Positions 28,832 through 38,014 of a DNA stretch of 64,000 bases are shown here, in pieces (position 1 is the stretch's first letter; each line of letters starts with the position of its first letter). The notes below the pieces were generated by a model. That model was given only the letters and a program-made list of their open reading frames with translations, had not been told where the DNA came from and did not search any database. The translations under genes and the position numbers were made by a program. The stretch is from assembly GCA_030765045.1 (NCBI GenBank), contig CM060964.1:169628719-169692718 (forward strand), given 5' to 3'. This DNA comes from Tenodera sinensis. Its lineage: Eukaryota; Arthropoda; Insecta; Mantodea; Mantidae.

Positions 28832-29087
28832 GAGCGTCGGCAGACGTTTTTTGAGGGAGGGGCCGCATGTTGGAAGTTTGCAATTAATTCATTATTCTGT
28901 AGCTAAAAATTCCAAAAATTGAGTTGTAGTATTTGTTACGGATAAGCATGTTAATTTATGCTAAATAAAAACTGTACTTTAGCTCAAAATTAAAGCACTA
29001 GTCTAACAGTAATTCATTGAACAATACATTTATTATTTTCCAAGGGGGGCCGCGGCCCCCCCTTGCCCCCACTTCGCGACGCCCATG
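28832..29087. repeat. Satellite spacer B2
   Basis: Variant B spacer sharing all B-specific differences with B1; private features are TTTTTTGAGGGAGG and a longer C run near its end (GCGGCCCCCCCTTGCCCCC). Confidence 0.9.
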
Positions 29088-30560
29088 CACCACACCACAC
29101 ACTACACCCCACACCACACACCACACCACACCACAGCACACACCTCACCCCACCCCCACCACACACCACACCCCACACCACACCACACCCCACACCACAC
29201 CACCCCACACCACACCCCACCCCACCCCACACCACACCCCACCCCACACCCCACCCCACACCACACCACACCACACCCCCCATACTCCCCACACACCACA
29301 CCCCCCACACCACACCACACCCCACCCCCACCACACCCCAAACACCACACCCCACCCCACACCACACACCGCAGCCCACACTACACACCACACCACACAC
29401 CACACCACACACCACACCCCACCCCACACACCACACCCAACCCCACACCACACCCCACCCCACCGCACCCCAACGCACACCACACCACACCACAACACAC
29501 CACACCACATCCCACACACCCCACACCACACCACACAACACCACACACCGCACCACACCACTCACCACACCACACACTACCACACCCCACCCCACACCAC
29601 ACCACACGCCACCCCACACCACATGCCACCCCACACCACACACCACACCACACCACACACCACACCACACACCACACCACACCACACCACACACCACACC
29701 ACACACCACACCACACACCACACCACAGCACATACCACCCCCCACCCCACCACACCACACCACACACCACACCCCACACCACACCACACCACACCCCACA
29801 CCACACCCCACACCACACCACACCACCCCACATCACACCACACCCCACCCCACACCACCCCACACCCCACATCACACCACACCACACCCCACCCCACACC
29901 ACACCACACCCCACACACCACATCCCACACCACACACCGCACCCCACACCGCACCCCACATCACACCACACCCCACACCACACCACACCCCACCCCACCC
30001 CACCCCAACGCACACCACAACACACCACACCACATCCCACAACCCCCACACCCCACACACCACACACCACACCACACCACACACCACACCACAGCACACA
30101 CCACCCCCCACCCCACCACACCACACCACACCCCACACCACACCACACCACACCCCACACCACACCACCCCACATCACACCACACCCCACCCCACACCAC
30201 ACCACACCACACCACCCCACACCCCACATCAGACCACACCACACCCCACCCCACCCCACCCCACACCACACCACACCACACCCCACACACCACATCCCAC
30301 ACCACACACCGCACCCCACACCGCACCCCACACACCGCACCCCACACCGCACCCCACACCGCACCCCACACCGCACCCCACATCACGCCACACCACACCC
30401 CACACCACACCACACCCCACCCCACCCCACCCCAACGCACACCACAACACACCACACCACATCCCACAACCCCCACACCCCACACACCACACCACACCAC
30501 ACCCCACACACCACACCATACCCCACCCCACCCCACCCCACCCCCAGAACCACACCACAT

Positions 30561-31045
30561 CATGTTTTTCTAAAATAGCTTTTTTTAATTCAGGTGGCCT
30601 CAAAACGTATTTCCAGTGAAATCTTGACATCAATTTTTTGGGTGGAATATGTACAATACTTCCTCTATTTTCTATACGTAATAGAGAAAGTAAAAAGGTG
30701 TGTTTTCTAAACAAAATGCTTGAATTAACAACTAACTTATTTGGAGCCTTCTCTTCTACAATTACCAAAGATTTGAAAAAGCAAGCATGGGCAGAATTAA
30801 GAGACTGTGCTGTATGTATTACATTTATATCAAATATTGTATATCTGCATACCTTTGAAAGCCCATGCATATCAGAGATACAATGATACTGTGCACCACT
30901 ACCTAGCCAGTGAAGTGCAATTAGAAGTTGCTGTTTTGAGGTGAGAGCTTCATTGTTAGCATTGGGATGCTGCAAACAATTTCCAATCTTATCAATAACA
31001 TGAAAATGTACTATAGTCCATCCTAAATCCCTCAGTAAATTCATG
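30561..31045 (-). pseudogene. HARBI1-like transposase N-terminal fragment
   Basis: On the minus strand from 31045 the frame reads MNLLRDLGW, then a helical region and SKQQLLIALHWLGSGAQYHC followed by ISDMHGLSK. This is the N-terminal helix-turn-helix region of HARBI1/PIF transposases (KQQLLIAL-[10]-ISDMHGVSKATV). After GLSK the family match is lost (a frameshift near VCRYTI), and no DDE domain is found before the satellite takes over at about 30560. It lies inside the matching Harbinger right end (31299). The rest of the gene was lost or displaced by the array. Confidence 0.7.
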
Positions 31046-31359
31046 TTTCCTCCGTTAAGTCTTAGTAATTTCTTGGCCTAAAATGTCTTGGGTGCCGAAT
31101 ATTTATTTCTTCATCACTACTTGCATTAGAGTCAGCCACTTTGTTTACTTTTCACCTAGTGCACTCCATTTGTTTTCACTAATATATTAGTGAAAATACA
31201 CTTGTAGAAAAATGCTAATATTATTAGTTCCTATACCAATACTTAATATTATTACTTTTTTACTAATAATATTAGTGTAAAAGCTTTATGAAACAGGCCC
31301 CAGAGGTTTGAGCTCCATTTTCTTGCTAAGGATGTAATGCTTGTGCATATGAATATGTT

Positions 31360-31896
31360 ATAATTGTGTGTGGGTGGGGGTGGGGGTGAGTGGACTTGCA
31401 CGTGTGTGAGTGTGTGTGAGTGGACTTGCACGTGTGTGAGTGGGTGAGGGTATGGGTTTTTATGGGTGAGTGGGCTTGCACGTGTGTGAGTGTGTGTGAG
31501 TGGGTGAGGGTATGGGTGGGTAAGGGCATGGGTTGGTTTGGGTGGGTGAGGGAATAGTTGTGTGTTGGTAGAATTGTGGAGGCATGGGTGTGAGTGGGTG
31601 AGGAGTGGGCATGCAAGTGTGTGGGTGAGGGCCTGGGTGGGTGTGGGTGGGTGAGAGCATGGTTGTGTGTTGGTGGGTGGGTGGGGGCATGGGTGGGTGT
31701 GGGTGGGTGAGAGCATGGTTGTGTGTTGGTGGGTGGGTGGGTGTGTCTGGGGGCATGGGTGGGTGTGTGTGTGGGTGAGGGCATGGGTGTGTGTGTGAGT
31801 GGGGGGGCATGGGTGTGTGTGGATGTGTGGGTGAGGGTGTGGGTGTGTGTGTGAGTGGGGGGGCATGGGTGTGTGTGGATGTATGGGTGAGGGCAT

Positions 31897-31961
<65 letters not shown>

Positions 31962-32005
31962 CATAGGTGTGTGTGGGCGGTGTGTGTATGTGGGGGGGGG
32001 GGCAT

Positions 32006-32042
<37 letters not shown>

Positions 32043-32125
32043 CATAGGTGTGGGTGGGTGGGGTGTGTGGGCGGTGTGTGTATGTGGGGGGGGGGGGCAT
32101 GTGTGTGTGTGTGTGTGTGTGGTTT
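31360..32125. repeat. G/T-rich minisatellite, opposite polarity to main array
   Basis: Irregular repeats of GTGTG, GGGTG, GGTGAGGGCATGGGTG and a long pure (GT)n (31896-31958) on the plus strand. TTGCACGTGTGTGAGTG occurs three times between 31400 and 31490, each with the palindrome CACGTG. G-runs up to 11 occur (about 31991 and 32086). Long HTHT/CVCV frames here are artefacts of composition. Confidence 0.9.
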
Positions 32126-32268
32126 TTTTCCCACAGTTTTTTTTTTCTGTGGTTTTAGTGCTACAACATTAGGTGTCATCTAACACAATTATAAAATTAT
32201 GGATTTCGTAATATGGCTGCCTTAAAGATATCCTTTGTTCTGATGGCAATACATTTGTTCTGGTTCCC

Positions 32269-32555
32269 TTTTTTTTTTATAAAAAAATAGTACTTAATGT
32301 CTCCTCTTACTTCATGTGACACCACGTGCAAGAACACATGGAATACATGAAATGAAATGATTATTGGGAAAGGAAATTTGGGAAGGAAATGTTCTAGGCC
32401 TAAGGTTAGGATATCTCTGCAGTATTTGCGAGTCATAAGAACTGAGGAAAATCTAGCAAACCTCAGTCAGGTAGGCTGGTCATGGTGGGATTTGAACTGC
32501 AGGCTTCCTATGTCAATCTCTTGCGAACATACTAATCTATGAGCTTGGCTCCACA
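32269..32555 (-). mobile_element. possible tRNA-derived SINE, decayed
   Basis: A T-run at 32269-32278 (an A tail on the minus strand) precedes unique sequence. Near the other end the minus strand reads GCAGTTCAAATCCCACC, a good B-box with flanking T-arm symmetry, preceded by a weak A-box-like CTCATAGATTAGTATG. I found no clear target duplication. Family unknown. Confidence 0.35.
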
Positions 32556-32583
32556 AAAATGCTTGTTTAATATGCAAATGTTT

Positions 32584-32684
32584 CACAAATAACACAAGTA
32601 ATTAGAGACTCACACTTCACTATAAAAAATTGAGTTACACACAATTTTTTATAGTGGTGTCTCTAATTACTTTTGTTATTTGTG
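32584..32684. repeat. near-perfect long hairpin (fold-back, MITE-like)
   Basis: The left arm, 32584-32632, starts CACAAATAACACAAGTAATT. The right arm, 32642-32684, is its reverse complement except for one mismatch and a 6-nt bulge. The loop is 9 nt (AGTTACACA). A transcript would fold into a long hairpin. It lies 75 bp upstream of the C2orf69-like exon. Confidence 0.9.
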
Positions 32685-32759
32685 GATCAATTTACTTCAC
32701 TGTTAATAGCTTCAAGTGTGTATATTTATGCAAGTGTTTGTCTATTTCTTTTCTTGTAG

Positions 32760-32887
32760 GATTTTGCAGAAAACATGGAGAGTCACCGTGATAACAAACA
32801 TTATTCTAAATGGAATCTGGAGAATACTTGCCTACTGCTACACAAGTACTTTCCAGAGAGTCACATAGTTGTAGTGAGACCATCAAG
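32760..32887 (+). CDS. C2orf69: C2orf69 (UPF0565) homologue, one internal exon
   Basis: A 128-bp exon with a pyrimidine-rich acceptor (TTTCTTTTCTTGTAG) and a consensus donor (AAG/GTAAGC). Read in phase 0 it encodes DFAENMESHRDNKHY followed by KWNLENTCLLLHKYFPESHI and VVVRPSR, ending two bases into a codon. This matches, with the same spacing, the region of C2orf69 proteins after the FPGDVQ motif (M-x2-H, W-x-LEN, L-x3-FP-x-S-x-I-x-V-x3-SR). C2orf69 is a conserved animal protein of the UPF0565 family; in humans it is linked to mitochondria and its loss causes a severe paediatric disease. The preceding exon (ending FPGDVQ) and following exon (starting with the Met after SR) are not visible in this window, so the flanking introns must be very long or the fragment is orphaned. 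Clean splice sites and no stop favour a live exon. Confidence 0.72.
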
Positions 32888-33384
32888 GTAAGCTCTTTTA
32901 TATCCTTTCTTAAACTGAACTAAACTTTATGTTAAAAAGTGTTGTTTAGGTATTTATTTTTATGCCAGTATGCTGCTATGTGTTTTTGGTTCCCCCCTCT
33001 CTCTCTATGAGCTGTATTGGATCAAGGAAATATAATAACATCAGTACATAATTATTTAATTATGACATGGTAATCATAAAAGTTTATATTCAGGATACAC
33101 AAAGGCTTTTATTCAAGCTTGCTATGTTAATGGTATTTAAAGCTCTTCTTTAAAAACATGTACTGGATTTATTAGGCTCTTTATTGCATATAGGCATTAA
33201 AATCATGGTTTCCAGATAGTTTAGTGGTCCCTTAGTGTGCTCCATTCATAGTGATTGATATAATCACAAAATTAAGATTGGTAATTTGTGTAGTCATCTG
33301 AGGTAACATAATAAAGTCTGAGGGAGAATCAAATGAAAGCCACAATTTTTTCTTTTAATGCAAGGATAATATTTGATTGTAGAG
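32888..33384. other. putative intron, nothing recognised
   Basis: AT-rich sequence between the exon donor site and the end of the mariner-2 remnant. No open frame, repeat or RNA gene that I can support. Confidence 0.5.
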
Positions 33385-34734
33385 TATTTTTCTATATAGT
33401 CCCCTACTAGCTCTTGCACTTAAGATATTGGATAGGTAGTGCTTCAATATTGTATGGGAAGAATTATTTAGGTAGACTCTAACTACTCGTACACTGTCAT
33501 TTGGACGTCTTCATCAGACCTGAATTTCTGCCCTTCAGGGTGCTCTTTTAATGTACCAAAGATGTAAAAATCAGATGGTGCCAAATCTGGCATGTGTGGT
33601 GCATGTGGGAGAGTAGATCAGCAACTATGAAAGATTGCATGAGGATGGGTATTATCATGTTGAAGTACAACACCTCCACTCAGCAATTTGCTTCCATGGT
33701 GTTCCAGAATAGGACCTTTCTTATCCCAGGATAAACTCAACATATCTAACTTCTTTGGTTTTGGCAAAGACAAATTTTGCCATTCTTTGCTTGCACGTTT
33801 ACTCTCTTTCTTTCTTTCTTTCTTTCTTCTTTCTTTCTTTCTTCTGTTTGCAAGCTTTTCTTTCTTTCTTCTTCTCTTTCTCCTTCCTCTTTCTTCTTTC
33901 TTTCTTTCTTTCTTTTTCTTTCTTTCTTTTCTATCTTTCTCTCTCTTTCTTTCTTTTTTTCTTTCTTTTTCTTTCTTTGTCTCTTTCCCTGTCTCTCTTT
34001 CCCTGTCTTTTTCCCTCTCTCTCTTTCTTTGTCTCTTTCCCTGTCTCTCTTTCTTTGTCTCTTTCCCTGTCTCTCTTTTTTTGTCTCTTTCCCTCTCTCT
34101 TTCTGTCTCTTTCCCTCTCTCTCTTTCTTTGTCTCTTTCCCTCTCTCTCTCTTTCTTTGTCTCTTTCCCTCTCTCTCTTTCTTTGTCTCTTTCCCTCTCT
34201 CTCTTTCTTTGTCTCTTTCCCTGTCTCTCTTTCTTTGTCTCTTTCCCTGTCTCTCTTTGTCTCTTTCCCTGTCTCTCTCCCTGTCTCTCTTTGTCTCTTT
34301 CCCTGTCTCTCTCCCTGTCTCTCTTTCTTTGTCACTTTTCCTGTCTCTCTTTGTCTCTTTCCCTCTCTCTTTCTTTGTCTCTTTCCCTCTCTCTCTCTTT
34401 CTTTGTCTCTTTCCCTCTCTCTCTCTCTCTTTCTTTGTCTCTTTCCCTCTCTCTCTCTTTCTTTGTCTCTTTCCCTCTCTCTCTTTCTTTGTCTCTTTCC
34501 CTCTCTCTCTTTCTTTGTCTCTTTCCCTCTCTCTCTTTCTTTTGTCTCTTTCCCTCTCTCTCTTTGTCTCTTTCCCTCTCTCTTTCTTTCTCTTTCCCTC
34601 TCTCTCTTTCTTTGTCTCTTTCCCTCTCTCTCTCTTTCCCTCTCTCTCTCTCTTTCCCTCTCTCTCTTTCCCTCTCTCTCTTTCTTTGTCTCTTTCCCTG
34701 TCTCTCTCCCTGTCTCTCTTTCTGTTTCTCTTTG

Positions 34735-34765
<31 letters not shown>

Positions 34766-34985
34766 GTAAATCAGCAGTCTAGGAACCCACCTGATGGACA
34801 CTTCACTGTAGCACAGTTTATCATGCACCATGTGTTGTGCTGAACCAAAGTTCATATTCAGGAAGTCATTTCAGCTAGGACGATATGCCGGTTTTCCTGA
34901 ATAAACCTATATGCTGCAACTACAGACTCTTCTGTCAGAACTCAATGAGGCTGACCCAGACAGAAGCTCAGTCAATAAAGTCGTA
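33385..34985 (-). pseudogene. second mariner transposase remnant, split by a microsatellite
   Basis: Minus-strand pieces in order. At about 34985-34770, LTEESVVAAYRFIQENRH and HMVHDKLCYSEVSIRWVPRL give the helix-turn-helix and WVPR linker. A 960-bp pyrimidine tract follows. Then at 33800-33385 come EWQNLSLPKPKKL, GGVVLQHDNTHPH (second catalytic Asp), HMPDLAPSDFYIFGTLKEH (third Asp block), FRSDEDVQ and a final GDYIEK. This is the order of a mariner/SETMAR-type transposase. The segment with the first catalytic Asp (the DETW motif) is missing exactly where the microsatellite sits. Stops and frame changes are present. I did not find secure TIRs. Confidence 0.75.
33801..34760. repeat. C/T microsatellite-minisatellite tract
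   Basis: Strict pyrimidine strand apart from regular single G: (CTTT)n at the left edge, then units of about 20-28 bp such as TTTCTTTGTCTCTTTCCCTC, then (CT)n at the right edge. It yields spurious Ser/Leu/Phe frames on plus and Arg/Glu/Lys frames on minus. Confidence 0.95.
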
Positions 34986-36439
34986 ACTTATGCAAATTTC
35001 TTGCACCAATCAGACTTGCTGCTGTGACAGACCGGCATCCCCATACTCTGCATTCCCTGATGAATATAAATCAATTTGTCGCACTTTCCTCCATAAACAT
35101 GTAATAACCCCAAGCTGTTCCTGTGTGGTGCAAATGCTGCAATATTGTATTCCTCCATGAGTCCCTACGATTGGCAGACTTTTGGTGCAACTTAACATGT
35201 GTGTCATAACCACGTGAGTAGCTCCTGGCTTTTGAATTCTGATTGCATGGAGTGCTGCGCCATCTACAGCTTTTAGTTGCACCCATAGAAGGAAGAAAGA
35301 TGCAGATATAATCTACTGTTGAATTGCTTACATTTTACGAAGTGTGGAAGTAATCATTATCATGCAAATATGAAAAACATTTAGTGCTAGCTGAAATTGT
35401 AAGATAAATAAATTTATTAAAACCCTTTAGGGCAAGGGTCTCCTACCATTGTACTGATTAGCTCAAAGACTCTCTCAGGGTGAGAAAGCTCTATCTCTTC
35501 TAAAATCTTCACACTTTATCCTCTGTTGTGATGTAAGACTATGTGGGAGTTTTCTTATCTCATTCGCCTAATGCAGCTGAAGCTGTTTGTCCAATAATTT
35601 AATTCACTTCACTCTATCCATTTCTTCTTTTGTTCCCTGTAACTACTTCCGATTTAGGTTAGTTGATCTAATTATGTTCACATTAGCACTCCTTTTTCTA
35701 TATTTCATTTCACTCTAAAACTCACTTCTCATGTCCACTGTGTTCCTATTCTCCCTTAAGTTAGTTGTCCTATAATTTGCTTCGACTTTATCACACTCTA
35801 TTTCACTTCTAGCATGTTTAATTCTCTGGTCTGGCACACCAGTAAGCTTTGCAGTAAAAGCTCTTATTTCCTGAATAGTTACGGTCAGATATTTCTCATA
35901 ACTTTGCAAATACGTTTAAAACAATTAGCTTTTCACTGCTTTGTAATGTTTTCCCTTGACGATGCTTTACCTACTCCACAGCACATGCCATTTTGAACAA
36001 AATGTATGTTCTGTTCTTTCACTTCCTCCTATAATTGCATGCATATGCATTTCGAGTTGCAGTTAATAATACTGATGATGTGCAAATTAATGTATTCCAT
36101 TTTTTTGTACTGTAAGATTTTCAAAGTATTTTTGCAAATAATTCTTGGAGTTATTTTAAACTTAACACTATTTTGTATGCTAGTTAACAGTGTATATTTT
36201 CATTCACACCTACTGATGTGGAAGTTGTATGGTTCAATCAGTCATATGAAGTGTTACTCAAACATGTGCTGTTGTTTACATTGCGGTTTAAAGTAAGGCT
36301 GGGGAAGGTATAGTGGTAAGTACTTCACTAGTGTGGGAACCCATCATAAGTGGAAAGGAAATATTAACATATCATCCTCTTGTGACTGCTATCTTAATTT
36401 CAGACAGTAAGAGGTGAATTTACATACTTGGTTGATTAG
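34986..36439. other. no gene recognised
   Basis: AT-rich. Two overlapping minus-strand frames at 35010-35286 (up to 90 codons) might be upstream parts of the mariner-2 region, but I cannot match them to its N-terminus. A 96-codon frame at 36006-36296 has no recognisable features. Confidence 0.4.
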
Positions 36440-37540
36440 TGTTGACTTTTGAAGGTGATTATATACTGGACAAGTGCAGTATGGAATTAGCCAGAAAAAT
36501 TGGATAGAAGATACAGATTCAAATAGAATTGGAGAAAGTTAATAGAAAATAAATACAGGAATATTATAAGCAGTCAAGGAAGTAATAGGAGAGAAGCAAA
36601 AGAAAGAAAGGAATTTTCTGTTTGATGAGGAATGCATGCAGTGTATGCAAAAATAAATCAAATATAAACTGTATCTCAATGACCAACTAGAGAAAGGAGG
36701 AATAAAAAAACTAACAGAACTTACCAAAGGAAGAAAAGAAAAGTTCTTAAGAAAGAAATTATGGAGCCCAATGGGAATTTAAAGATGGTAATGCCAAACT
36801 TTCTTACCAGCAAATTAAAAGTACCACAGAAGAATTTATAACTAGAACAGACCTATGCTTTGACAAAAATGGATATATTATAGGGAATGATTTTAAAAAA
36901 CAGAAATGGAAGGATGTCTTTGATAAATTGCTGAATGCAGAGCCAACACCTGGAACAAATATAAGGGAAGGAAACTTTAAAAATTCCTAGTCTGCTGGAA
37001 GCAGAAGAGACAATAAAGAGTATGAAAAATGAAGTCCCTGGAGTTGACACAATCTCAAATGGATTAAAAAAATAAGGTGGAATTTGGATAGAAATAAATA
37101 AAATGATCCAAGAAATATGGTGTGTATGATTGTTATGCACATGCTATAAAATATTCTACAAAGATTGAAACCATATGCTGAAGGAATATTAGAATACTGA
37201 GGTGGTGTTAGAATTGGACGATCCAGCACACATCAAATACTTAGGATCAAATACGGATGGGAAAGATGAGGGAAAACAATCTGGATCTAACACAAATTTT
37301 GGCAATTTAAAGAAGCATATGTTGCTATAGAGAGGAATAAACTTTTGAAATTCTTCTACATTTTAAAATATGTATTAAACTAGTACAACTGATTAAATTA
37401 ACAAGAATACAAATAACCGCTAAAGTCAAACTTCATTCAGGTGTAATACAACCTTTTAAAATCAGAACAGGGCTAAAAGAATTGTATGGGCTGGCACCAA
37501 TCCTGTTTAATGTGGGCGTCATTTTGAACACACATAGTTT
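36440..37540 (+). pseudogene. decayed LINE reverse transcriptase fragments
   Basis: Short plus-strand blocks recall a LINE ORF2. LNDQLEKGGIKKLTEL lies near 36690. NEVPGVDTISNGLK near 37025 is the K-x-PG-x-D-x-I motif that opens the RT. PFKIRTGLKELYGLAPILFN near 37455 is a degraded GVRQGDPLSPILFN RT motif. Frames change often and stops are frequent. The family (RTE or Jockey-like) cannot be decided. The region between these motifs is shorter than in an intact RT, so deletions have occurred. Confidence 0.5.
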
Positions 37541-38006
37541 CGCATCATTAGCGTAACCTAGAGTAGCATTGGTGGGCCAGCCCATTGTTACTGTGGACTT
37601 CCAGTTGCAACATTCAAGAGAAACCCTGTTCTTATGTAACTTAAGTTATTGCATTGTTGAAAATTAAAAACTAATTTTATAGGTTTTATTTATTTAATTT
37701 ACATCGGAATAGAACTTGCTAAAATGTTCCTCGTCAAACCATAGGGCCCAGAGTCCATGTTTGTCCCATGTGACACAGATCCTAGTTGTGGTCCTACAAA
37801 CAACACTCCACCATCTCCTCCTTCTATCAAAGACTTAGGCATTAGTTATGATCTAGACTTTTCCTTTTATCAAGATATAACAAAAATAACTGGGGTAAAG
37901 TTTTGCTGTGTTGGCCATCTTAAGCTTTTTGACTGTACTTTATAATTGTTTGTTAATTACTATCTTAATGGCACTCCCTTTTTCAAAACAAGTTCTATGA
38001 ATAACC
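37541..38006. other. unassigned interval with a LINE-like 63-codon frame
   Basis: The plus frame 37757-37945 contains PPSIKDLGISYDLDFSFYQD, which resembles the region after RT in LINEs (VKDLGV-x-D-x2-LxF). The rest is unrecognised AT-rich DNA. Confidence 0.3.
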
Positions 38007-38014
38007 AGTGCAAT

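Larger units (their letters stand above)
5816..30560. repeat. A/C-only satellite array, (CCACA)n and variants
   Basis: The plus strand is almost wholly A and C: ACACC/CCACA pentamers mixed with CACCCC, ACACCCCAC and similar variants, with rare T (CCTCACACC, CATCCCATACC) and rare G (CCGCACCCC, CCACGCACC). Satellite sequence covers 5816-6217, 7304-10699, 10956-12119, 12375-14216, 14474-19028, 19286-21232, 21490-22906, 24419-27371, 27629-28831 and 29088-30560, broken by seven spacers and two LINE copies. T-free or nearly T-free DNA has no stop codons on the plus strand, and its complement lacks A, so reading frames run for up to 1565 codons. They give Thr-Pro-His text on plus and Cys-Gly-Val-Trp text on minus. 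I treat none of these as genes. Confidence 0.95.
27372..30560. repeat. Higher-order repeat 3, partial
   Basis: Order: A5, 1.20 kb satellite, B2, 1.47 kb satellite, then the array stops at about 30560 in Harbinger sequence. The two blocks match those after A1 and B1 in landmark order (CATGCCCCACCCCCCAC; CCATACTCCCCACACACC; CCGCACCCCACACCGCACC). Confidence 0.75.
4855..31299 (-). mobile_element. PIF/Harbinger element distended by the satellite array
   Basis: The left end reads GGCCCTGTTTCATAAAAACA at 4855. The reverse complement of the right end reads GGCCTGTTTCATAAAGC at 31299. Both are followed by ACACTAATA-rich AT sequence, so the inverted similarity continues inward. The flanks share CCAG (4851-4854 and 31300-31303), possibly a target duplication, though this family normally uses 3 bp. 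Minus-strand HARBI1-like coding text lies just inside the right end (30561-31045). The original element accounts for roughly 1.7 kb (4855-5815 and 30561-31299). Everything between is satellite with its guests. That both ends belong to one element is inferred from the TIR match and orientation. Confidence 0.65.

Noticed and set aside
7338..30376. Minus-strand Cys-Gly-Val-Trp rich frames (for example 17067-18689, 540 codons)
   Set aside because: Same composition artefact on the complement, which lacks A. No domain, start context or conservation.
5816..30560. Telomeric or telomere-like array
   Set aside because: The unit is CCACA/TGTGG, not the arthropod TTAGG. It lies within a transposon and has unique DNA on both sides.
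5816..30560. CRISPR-like array (repeats with spacers)
   Set aside because: The spacers are seven copies of one sequence and the repeats are kilobase satellite blocks. The context is eukaryotic.
31252..32183. His-Thr-Pro and Cys-Val rich frames
   Set aside because: Produced by GT/GGGTG repeats.
33688..34855. Ser/Leu/Phe-rich plus frames and Arg/Glu/Lys-rich minus frames of about 330-370 codons
   Set aside because: Produced by the pyrimidine tract. Only the ends of the minus frame (mariner text) have meaning.
37757..37945. A host exon (acceptor-like TAG before GGCCCAGAG)
   Set aside because: Poor pyrimidine tract, no donor at a sensible position, and LINE-like residues.
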